Assembly (NCBI GenBank): GCA_003539375.1
Contig: DPPH01000158.1
Location: 6,645 to 13,388 of the forward strand
Reading direction: 5' to 3'
DNA: 6,744 nucleotides
Source: Clostridiales bacterium
GTDB lineage: Bacteria; Bacillota; Clostridia; Tissierellales; Dethiosulfatibacteraceae
A program made the translations under genes and the position numbers. The first letter of the stretch is position 1. Every line of letters starts with the position of its first letter. The notes below the pieces were generated by a model, which saw only the letters and a list, made by a program, of their open reading frames with translations, was not told the DNA's origin and did not search any database. Positions 1-6,700 of this stretch are shown in pieces.

Positions 1-389
1 TTATCTTTTAATTCTAGGACTATTTTTCCAGCAGTTTTTTTACCAATTCCGCTGGCTTTTTTGAGATAATTTATATTTTCATTGGCAATTTCTCTTTTTA
101 AAGTTTTAACCTTTGATATTGATAAAATTGCTATGGCTGCTTTTGGTCCTACTCCACTGATTTTTATTAGCTTTTCGAACATATCTAGCTCTTCTTCTGT
201 TAAAAAGCCAAATAGGTTAATTTTATCCTCCCTAACATACAAATGGGTATGTACTTTTATCTCTTCGTTTAAATTGATACTGTCTATAGTATTTAAAGAG
301 GTAAATATACCGTACCCAATATTGTTCGTTTCTACAATAATTAATTCCTCATCTATTTTCGATACTGTTCCCTGTATATATGAAATCAT
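1..389 (-). CDS. ruvA: Holliday junction branch migration protein RuvA (C-terminus cut off by window edge)
   Basis: RuvA binds four-way Holliday junctions as a tetramer and loads the RuvB helicase, driving branch migration during recombinational repair. The 129 residues visible begin MISYIQGTV, the usual RuvA start, and form an N-terminal OB-fold of about 64 residues ending in LYVREDKINLFGF. Two helix-hairpin-helix motifs follow: one around residues 74-89 with SGVGPKAA and one around 109-127 with SGIGKKTAGKI. These bind the junction's DNA backbones. The reading frame is still open at base 1, so the linker and the RuvB-binding domain III (about 70 residues of a normal total near 200) lie outside. 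The ATG at 389 is preceded by AGGTGG (394-399), 4 bases away. It lies 17 bp after ruvC in the same direction, and ruvB is expected next. Identity is secure. Confidence 0.96.
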   Translation of the reverse strand, partial: MISYIQGTVSKIDEELIIVETNNIGYGIFTSLNTIDSINLNEEIKVHTHLYVREDKINLFGFLTEEELDMFEKLIKISGVGPKAAIAILSISKVKTLKREIANENINYLKKASGIGKKTAGKIVLELKD

Positions 390-406
390 TTATCCACCTA
401 CTATTT

Positions 407-898
407 TTATAGTTTGTATTCTTCACTAAATCTATTTGAATGAGCGTGACATATGGTAATCGCTAAGGCATCAGCTGCATCGTCAGGCTTTGGAATAGTC
501 TTTAAATTCAAAAGCATTTTAACCATTTCCTGCACCTGGTTTTTTTCAGCTCTGCCGTAACCTACAACACCCTGCTTCACTTGAAGAGGGGTGTATTCGT
601 AAACCGGTACCTTATTTTGCACTGCAGCTACTATATGAACTCCCCTTGCTTGGCCAACAGCTATAGCCGTTTTAACATTTTTATTGAAGAAAAGTTCCTC
701 AATTGCCATATGATCAGGTTTGTATTTTTCTATTAGTAAAGTGTATTTTTCAAAAATTTTGTTTAACCTATCCTGCATTATCATTTTACTGGGTGTTCTG
801 ATTACACCGTATTTGATTACTTTAAATTTATTTCCTTCGTAATCTACTACTGCATAACCTGATATAGCATAACCTGGATCTACCCCTAAAATTCTCAT
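407..898 (-). CDS. ruvC: Crossover junction endodeoxyribonuclease RuvC
   Basis: RuvC is the Holliday-junction resolvase: a dimeric, metal-dependent nuclease of the RNase H fold that makes symmetric nicks in junctions held by RuvAB. The 163-residue length is normal. The four acidic catalytic positions are visible: D7 in ILGVDPGYA, E67 in MAIEELFF, and D140 and D143 in PDDAADALAI. The dimer and substrate-binding region TAIAVGQARGV and the segment YTPLQVKQGVVGYGRAEKNQV are also typical. The ATG at 898 shares one base with the yebC stop codon (TAATG), and a GAGGAAG ribosome binding site lies inside the end of yebC, so translation is probably coupled to yebC. The order yebC-ruvC-ruvA is common in bacteria. 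Having RuvC rather than RecU argues for Clostridia over Bacilli. The gene appears intact and functional. Confidence 0.97.
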   Translation of the reverse strand: MRILGVDPGYAISGYAVVDYEGNKFKVIKYGVIRTPSKMIMQDRLNKIFEKYTLLIEKYKPDHMAIEELFFNKNVKTAIAVGQARGVHIVAAVQNKVPVYEYTPLQVKQGVVGYGRAEKNQVQEMVKMLLNLKTIPKPDDAADALAITICHAHSNRFSEEYKL

Positions 899-1638
899 TA
901 ATTATCTTCCTCGTCTATTTCAAACTGGCAGTTGTGGTATATATCCTGTACGTCGTCATTATCTTCCATTACATCTATTAGGGTAGTTAATCTTTTGTAC
1001 ATTCCTTCATCATCGATTTTTACGGTTGTTTTAGGAATCATGGTTAAATCGGATTCCAAAAGTTTGTAGTTTTCTTTTAATGCTGTTTTTACCTTGTTAA
1101 AATCTTCTACTTTTGTAACAATTTCAAAAACTTCTTCTTCTTGTTTAAAGTCTTCAGCTCCAGCTTCTACAGCTTCAAGCATTAATTCTTCTTCGTCTAT
1201 TCCTTCTTTTTCTATAACAATTAATCCTACTTTGTCAAACAAGTAAGAAACACATCCTGTAGCTCCTAGGTTTCCATCGTACTTAGAGAAATAATGTCTT
1301 ATATCTGCTGCAGTTCTATTTTTGTTGTCCGTTAAACAGTTTACTATAAAGGCAGTACCTCCTGGTCCGTATCCTTCATAGGTAATTCTTTCAAAGTCAT
1401 TTCCCCCTAAATCTCCCGTGCCTTTTTTTATTGCTCTATCAATATTATCATTTGGCATGTTTTCGCTTTTCGCTTTTTCAATAGCATTTACAAGAGCAGA
1501 ATTGTATTCTGGATCGTCTCCTCCTTCTCTAACTGCCACTGTTATAGCTCTAGCTAATTTAGTAAATATTTTTGCTCTTTTTTCATCCTGTCTGCCTTTT
1601 CTATGTTTTCTATTGGCCCATTTTGAATGTCCAGCCAT
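898..1638 (-). CDS. yebC: YebC/PmpR/TACO1-family protein
   Basis: The start MAGHSKWANRKHRK identifies a member of the YebC/PmpR/TACO1 family. The family was first annotated as DNA-binding transcriptional regulators; more recent work shows members acting on the ribosome to relieve stalling, notably at proline-rich stretches, so the usual name may mislead. The length of 246 residues is standard. Other family blocks visible are EYNSALVNAIEKAKSENMPNDNI (about 44-66, split here only by continuous helix), the glycine-rich YEGYGPGGTA (about 87-96) and DNKNRTAADIRHYFSKYDGN (about 104-123). The C-terminal part is acidic and ends EIDEEDN. The MAGHSKW start fits the YebC1 type rather than the shorter YeeI-like paralogue of bacilli. 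AGAGGAGA (1645-1652) lies 6 bases before the ATG and touches the preceding stop codon. Its place in the hflX-ruvA operon fits a housekeeping role. Confidence 0.95.
   Translation of the reverse strand: MAGHSKWANRKHRKGRQDEKRAKIFTKLARAITVAVREGGDDPEYNSALVNAIEKAKSENMPNDNIDRAIKKGTGDLGGNDFERITYEGYGPGGTAFIVNCLTDNKNRTAADIRHYFSKYDGNLGATGCVSYLFDKVGLIVIEKEGIDEEELMLEAVEAGAEDFKQEEEVFEIVTKVEDFNKVKTALKENYKLLESDLTMIPKTTVKIDDEGMYKRLTTLIDVMEDNDDVQDIYHNCQFEIDEEDN
906..912 (-). promoter_or_regulatory. Ribosome binding site of ruvC, inside the end of yebC
   Basis: The minus strand reads GAGGAAG here, 7 bases before the ruvC ATG at 898. It lies wholly within the last codons of yebC. Together with the one-base stop/start overlap, this fixes the ruvC start and suggests that ribosomes terminating on yebC re-initiate on ruvC. 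Confidence 0.75.
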
Positions 1639-1652
1639 GTATATTCTCCTCT

Positions 1653-2300
1653 CTATATTATGATTTTGTTGTTATGAACGGACATGAATTTTTTTTCTTT
1701 ATCTTGGAATTCAATATTGTCCGATGTGTAATTTATTAGTTTTTCTTTGATTTTTTTTATATCTTCTTCTAAGACAAGTATTTTTATTGTAACATCTTTT
1801 TCAAAATTCTTATCTTTTACTATTAGATTTTCATTTTGAAGTAAGTTTTCTACTCCTCCGTATAAATTATATGAAATTATAATGTGGGTTTCAACGACTA
1901 TTTTTTTTGTTACAATAATATTATTATTTATGGTTTCTCTTGCAGACCCTGAGTAAGCTCTTATAAGACCGCCTTTACCTAATTTTATACCTCCGTAGTA
2001 CCTTGTAACAGTGACTAAAACATTTCTTAGTTCTTCTGTTTTTAAGTAGTTTAGAATTGGCAAACCTGCAGTCCCGGAAGGTTCACCATCATCATTGAAT
2101 TTCTGTATTTCAGCATTATTTCCAATAATATAGGCATAGGCTGTATGGGTAGCATCGTAAAATTCTTTATTTGTTTCTTCAATGTGTTTAACAGCTTCTT
2201 CTTCATTACTGCATGGGAATGCTCTCCCAATAAATTTTGATTTTTTAATTTCAATAATACTCTCGGAATTTTTATGAATTGTCCTGTATTCTTTTAACAT
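1653..2300 (-). CDS. yigZ: YigZ / IMPACT family protein (UPF0029, with DUF1949-type C-terminus)
   Basis: This 215-residue protein belongs to the YigZ (YvyE in Bacillus) family, related to the N-terminal region of eukaryotic IMPACT, a regulator of the GCN2 translation-control kinase. The precise biochemical role of the bacterial proteins is not established. The conserved UPF0029 domain fills about residues 15-125: SKFIG (21-25), ATHTAYAY (50-57), DDGEPSGTAG (70-79) and VTRYYGGIKLGKGG (98-111). All are intact. The remainder, about 135-200, has the alternating hydrophobic pattern of the small DUF1949 ferredoxin-like domain usual in this family. The ATG at 2300 lies inside the 3' end of hflX, giving a 29-bp overlap, and has GGAGAA just upstream. 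A second frame over this gene (2051-2254) is only a shadow. Family membership is sure; function is not. Confidence 0.93.
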   Translation of the reverse strand: MLKEYRTIHKNSESIIEIKKSKFIGRAFPCSNEEEAVKHIEETNKEFYDATHTAYAYIIGNNAEIQKFNDDGEPSGTAGLPILNYLKTEELRNVLVTVTRYYGGIKLGKGGLIRAYSGSARETINNNIIVTKKIVVETHIIISYNLYGGVENLLQNENLIVKDKNFEKDVTIKILVLEEDIKKIKEKLINYTSDNIEFQDKEKKFMSVHNNKIII

Positions 2301-3537
2301 TATATTCTCCGTCTTGAAGTTTACTAAGTAATTTTTCCCTAGTTTGTATTGTGAATTTTATTCTGTCTTCCATTATTTTTTTATCATGAATTTTATAAGT
2401 TTTCTCTATAAAATTTAATTTTTCAGGTTCTGTATACTCTACTTCCACCTGGACTTTTATTTCTTTTCCGTATATAGTTCGGGTAATTTTTTCCCTTAAA
2501 TCATCCATATTTTTTCCGGTTTTAGCTGAAATAAATACTTCTTTATCCTTGTTTTTATATTCTTCATTTGACTTATCTGTTTTATTATATACGTTAATAA
2601 TTGGAATATCTTCTACTTTTAATTCTTTAAGTATATCTTCCGTAACTTTTTTTTGTTCCTTAACATTCTCTGAGTTTATATCTATTACATTTAAAATAAT
2701 ATCCGAATATGCTATTTCCTCGAGGGTGCTCTTGAAAGATTCTACAAGGAATGTTGGCAAGTTATTTATAAATCCTACTGTATCAGTAATTACAAATTCA
2801 AGATTATGAGGGAATATAAGTTTTCTGTTTTCAGTAGTTAATGTTGCAAAAAGCATATCTTTTTCAAACACTTCTTTTTCATTAACACCGTATAGTTTAG
2901 TAAAAGCATTAATTAAGGTACTTTTCCCTGCATTTGTATATCCTACAACGGATATTGTAGGTATATGATTTTTCATTCTTCTCTTGCGTTTCTCTTTTCT
3001 AACTTTTTTAACCTTGTCCAAGTTTTTTTTGAGTTCTTCTATTCTGCTCATAATATGTCTTCGATCGGTCTCAAGCTTCTTTTCTCCTGGTCCTCTAGTT
3101 CCTATTCCTGCTCCCAGCCTAGACATATCTATTCCTTTACCCTTAAGTTTAGAATATCTGTATTCTAATTGGGCAAGTTCTACCTGAATTTTACTTTCTC
3201 TCGTTTGGGCTCTTAAGGCAAATATGTCAAGTATCAAGTTAGTCCTATCTATTATCTTACAATTGACTACTTCTTCAATATTTCTAATTTGAGTATTGGT
3301 CAGTTCGTCATTAAATACTACCGAATCTATATCTTCCATCTCAACTAGATTAGATATTTCTTTAATCTTACCTTTGCCTACATAGTATTTAGGATCTATT
3401 TTTTGTCTATTTTGTTCGATAGTAAAAAGAACCTCTCCAGCCACAGCATCTACTAGGTTATTTAATTCTTCTATATCGTTACTTTTGTTTCCCAGGTTTA
3501 CACCTACGGTTATGCATTTTTCATAGTTTTTTTCCAT
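2272..3537 (-). CDS. hflX: Ribosome-associated GTPase HflX
   Basis: HflX is a P-loop GTPase that binds the large ribosomal subunit and splits stalled or stress-inactivated 70S ribosomes. The 421-residue protein shows the full layout. The HflX N-terminal domain (about 1-140) contains the family signature KIQVELAQLEYRYSKL and ends RLGAGIGTRGPGEKKLE. A basic coiled-coil linker follows (about 155-190, KKVRKEKRKRR). The G domain has G1 GYTNAGKST (199-207), G3 DTVG (252-255), G4 NKTD (318-321) and G5 SAKTG (337-341). A C-terminal domain runs from about 355. Switch I is unusual: the stretch after G1 is slightly long (KLYGVNEKEVFEKDMLF), and ATLTTENR stands where many HflX proteins have ATLDPT. The ATG at 3537 has AAGGAG (3543-3548) 5 bases upstream. 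It is the first gene of the leftward operon and overlaps yigZ by 29 bp. Confidence 0.96.
   Translation of the reverse strand: MEKNYEKCITVGVNLGNKSNDIEELNNLVDAVAGEVLFTIEQNRQKIDPKYYVGKGKIKEISNLVEMEDIDSVVFNDELTNTQIRNIEEVVNCKIIDRTNLILDIFALRAQTRESKIQVELAQLEYRYSKLKGKGIDMSRLGAGIGTRGPGEKKLETDRRHIMSRIEELKKNLDKVKKVRKEKRKRRMKNHIPTISVVGYTNAGKSTLINAFTKLYGVNEKEVFEKDMLFATLTTENRKLIFPHNLEFVITDTVGFINNLPTFLVESFKSTLEEIAYSDIILNVIDINSENVKEQKKVTEDILKELKVEDIPIINVYNKTDKSNEEYKNKDKEVFISAKTGKNMDDLREKITRTIYGKEIKVQVEVEYTEPEKLNFIEKTYKIHDKKIMEDRIKFTIQTREKLLSKLQDGEYNVKRIQDNS
2305..2310 (-). promoter_or_regulatory. Ribosome binding site of yigZ, inside the end of hflX
   Basis: The minus strand reads GGAGAA here, 4 bases before the ATG at 2300, with GGAG itself 6 bases away. 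It sits inside the hflX coding sequence and supports the start that overlaps hflX by 29 bp, rather than a later methionine. Confidence 0.7.
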
Positions 3538-3629
3538 TTGTACTCCTTCTAAATGTTAAGTTTAAGAATAATTTAATGCAAAATTTATAAAAATATGGGA
3601 TAATATACGTTAGATAAAAATAATTCTAA

Positions 3630-3661
3630 TTTATATTAACATATTTCACATTTTGTAACAA
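3630..3661 (-). promoter_or_regulatory. Candidate promoter for the hflX operon
   Basis: Reading leftward, TTGTTA (3661-3656) is followed after 17 bases by TAATAT (3638-3633), each matching 4 of 6 sigma-A consensus bases. An overlapping TATAAA (3635-3630) is an alternative -10. It lies about 95 bp before the hflX ATG and in the right direction, but such matches are frequent by chance in DNA this AT-rich, so this is a weak call. Confidence 0.3.
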
Positions 3662-3672
3662 ATACATATGTT
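3638..3672. repeat. Nested inverted repeats between the divergent genes
   Basis: Two symmetric elements are nearly concentric. AACATAT (3638-3644) is mirrored by ATATGTT (3666-3672) across 21 bases. Inside lies the odd-length palindrome TTTGTAACAAA (3652-3662). The inner palindrome covers the candidate -35 of the hflX promoter. It could be an operator for a dimeric regulator, but I recognise no known binding consensus, and AT-rich spacers generate such symmetry easily. Confidence 0.35.
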
Positions 3673-3695
3673 TTTATTTAATATTTTACAGATTA

Positions 3696-3704
3696 TGTTA
3701 TAAT
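3696..3704 (+). promoter_or_regulatory. Extended -10 promoter for the penicillin-binding protein gene
   Basis: TGTTATAAT is a perfect extended -10 element (TGnTATAAT) for the housekeeping sigma factor. The -35 is poor (TTTAAT at 3677-3682, 16-bp spacer), as is usual for extended -10 promoters. Transcription would start near 3711, giving a short leader of about 23 bases before the ATG at 3734. Confidence 0.65.
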
Positions 3705-3723
3705 GTTAATTTGTAAGATAACT

Positions 3724-3728
3724 GGAGG
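3724..3728 (+). promoter_or_regulatory. Ribosome binding site of the penicillin-binding protein gene
   Basis: GGAGG lies 5 bases before the ATG at 3734, a strong though slightly close site. It selects this ATG, which gives the basic N-terminus directly followed by the membrane anchor. Confidence 0.8.
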
Positions 3729-3733
3729 TTTTT

Positions 3734-6700
3734 ATGGCTAAAGATAATAAGAAAAAAAAGAAAAGCAAGAAAAAGAAAAGATTTAGTATAATAAAGATAA
3801 TATTAATATTAATTGTAATTGTTGTGTTTGTAGGAGCTGGGGCTACAATAGGTATTATTTCTGCTACAGTAAGAAGTGCTCCTGAAATAGATCCAACAAA
3901 TATATTAAGTATGCTATCTGAAAGTTCAGTCATATTGGATTCAAAGGGCAATGAACTGGAAGTAGTTCAAACTACAGAAGATAGAGAAATTATAAGCTTA
4001 GACGATTTACCTGAACATCTAAAAAATGCTTTTATAGCAATAGAAGACCACCGATTTGAGGAGCATTTTGGTATAGATATAAGAAGAATCGTTGGTTCAA
4101 TGATCCATAATATAAAAGTTAGAGATTTAACTGCCCAAGGTGCAAGTACTATTACTCAACAGCTTGCTCGTAACTTATATCTCTCTCAAGATGAATCAGT
4201 TTTAGATGCTTATGAAAGAAAACTAAAGGAAATGTATCTTGCAATAGAAATAGAACGTTCCTTGTCTAAAGATCAAATTTTAGAGTACTATTTAAATACT
4301 ATTCCTCTAGGTCAGAGTTCTTTTGGTATACAAGCAGCTTCCTATACTTACTTTTCTAAAGAAGCAAAAGATTTAAATATAGCAGAATCAGCATTGCTTG
4401 CTGGAGTACCTAAAGCCGACACTAGATATGCTCCTTTTAAAAGGGTTAATGTAGCTGACACAGGAAATGTTCCTCAAGAAGATATAGTTGGTTATGTTAA
4501 TATATCTGGTACAAAATATGCTTGCGTATATAATCCTGATGCTGTAGCTAGACAAAAAACAGTCCTTGCTAGGATGAACGAGTTAGGATATATAAATGAT
4601 ACTGAATATGAAACAGCATTAAATTTTGATGTAAAGGGAAACTTAAATCCTGGACAAAAATCTAATACGGAAATAACTTCTTATTTTTCTGATTATGTAA
4701 AAGATGAAGTAATTGAAGATTTAATGGACGAATATGGTTACACCTATGAACAAGCAGAAAATATACTTTTCACAGGTGGACTGACTATCCATAGTACTAT
4801 AGACATGAATATACAGAAAATAATAGAAGATTCCTATAGAGATTTTTCCACCCAACTTTTAGGTGATACTACAAATGAACCTGTCCCTCTAATACAAGAA
4901 TGGAGATCTTTTTATTGGAGATACGATGGTGAAAGCGTTGGAAATTTAGACGGAGATCACAACATTCTAAATGAGAATGGTCATAGAATTTATTTTAAAA
5001 AGGAAAATATATTAACGGAAAATTATAATCTTTATCTTACAAATGAAGAGTATAGGTTCGATGAATCAGGTAATTTGATAATAAATACTAAGAAAATTAA
5101 GATTTACAGTAATGTTCTTGATATAGTTGATTACTATACAATAGAAAATGATTATTTGAAAACTCACAACATAAGTGGTTTAAATTTAGCAGGAAACTAT
5201 GAAATAATTTCACAAGATGGCACTGATGGTGAAATTTTAATATCTAAAGAATATTTAAGTTCTTTAGATGAATTTTATAAGATAGATGATCAAAACAATT
5301 TAATAATAAGTAATAACTACTATTCTTTTGATGAAATAGGAATTATACAACCTCAATCTGCAGCGGTAATTATGGATTATCGTTCTGGAGAAATAAAAGG
5401 TTTATTTGGTGGTAGAGATATTACTGCAAGCAAATCATACAATAGAGCTACGAGAGCTGCTAGACAACCTGGATCCACTATTAAGCCACTTTCAGTTTAT
5501 CTTCCAGCTTTAGATAACGGATATACTGCAGTCTCTGTAATTGATGATGTACCGAGATATAATGAAAAAGGTGAACGATGGCCTAAGAACTGGTATGAAA
5601 ATCGAGAGTATAAATACTGGGGTTTAACTACTTTAAGAAAGTCTGTAGAATATTCCCTTAATGTAAATGCTGTATATATGCTTGAAAACATAGGTTTAGA
5701 TTTATCTAAAGAATATTTAGAAAAATTCCACTTAATAGATGGAACAAACCCAGAAGAAGATACTTTTATCTCAAGAGAAGAAAATAGAGCTTATAATGAC
5801 GAAAATTTGGCTTCTCTAGCTTTAGGTGGTTTAACAAGAGGTTTTACTCCTCTTGACATGACTGCAGCTTACGGTGCAATAGCAAATAGTGGAACCTATG
5901 TTGAACCTATCTGCTACACCAAGGTTGTAGATAGGAATGGGAAGACAATATTAGAAAAGGTTCCAGAAAGAGATATAGTAGTAAGTCCCGAAGTAGCTTT
6001 TGTAATGGGAGATATTTTAAGAACAACAGTAACTCAGGGTCTATCTTACCGAGCAGCTTTACCTGCTGAATATGAAATCGAGGTTGCTGGTAAAACAGGT
6101 ACTACCTCAGATAATGCAGATATATGGTACATGGGATATTCTCCTTATTACGTTGGCGGAATATGGATTGGAAATGATGATTCACAAATAAAAGTAAATA
6201 CAGGAAGTGGCTCTACTTCTAGATTATGGGGAAATATTATGAAGGAAGTACATGCTGGATTGGCTCCTGCAACTTTTGAAGAACCTCAAGGACTTGTAAG
6301 AGCGAATGTTTGTAAACAATCAGGCTTACTTGCAACAGATTTGTGCAGGAATGACCAGAGAGGAAGTCAAATTACATCAGAATATTTTGTAAATGGAACC
6401 GTACCTACAGAATTTTGTGATGTTCATGTAACAGCAAAAGTATGTACTGAATCAAATATGCTTGCTGGTCCTTACTGTCCTCCTGATTTAATTAAAGAAA
6501 GAGTTTTCATACAAAGAGATGAACCTTATGATCCTCTAAATTATCCATACGTTAAGACACAGTATTACGAACCAATATTGAATGCTATTAGATTATACGA
6601 ACAAATACAAGATGAAATTAGAAATTCAGGTAATACAATAACTCCTGAACAATTAAAACAAATATATGGGGATCAAATAAAAATTGAAAACGGAAAAGTT

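Noticed and set aside
82..429. Plus-strand open frame of 115 codons
   Set aside because: It lies antisense to ruvA and the end of ruvC, both unmistakable. The product is hydrophobic and Ser/Ile-rich without any family signature or ribosome binding site of note.
1418..1663. Plus-strand open frame of 81 codons
   Set aside because: Antisense shadow of the highly conserved N-terminus of yebC.
2549..3187. Several plus-strand open frames opposite hflX, and the minus-strand frame 2051-2254 within yigZ
   Set aside because: All overlap coding sequences with clear conserved motifs, and their products are low-complexity.
3685..3704. TTTACA as the -35 partner of TATAAT for the PBP gene
   Set aside because: The spacing is only 8 bp, far from the 16-18 bp needed. 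The TGn extension of the -10 explains the promoter better.
3697..3722. GTTAT/ATAAC inverted repeat overlapping the -10 and the leader
   Set aside because: Five-base arms with a 16-base AT-rich loop are expected by chance and would not form a stable hairpin or terminator.
3706..3951. Minus-strand frame of 81 codons across the PBP start
   Set aside because: It is the reverse of the Lys-rich and membrane-anchor codons of the PBP; its long Phe/Leu run is the complement of those codons. It also covers the PBP promoter and ribosome binding site.
5497..5691. Minus-strand frame of 64 codons
   Set aside because: Antisense to the transpeptidase domain between the STIK and SLN motifs, which is clearly coding on the plus strand.
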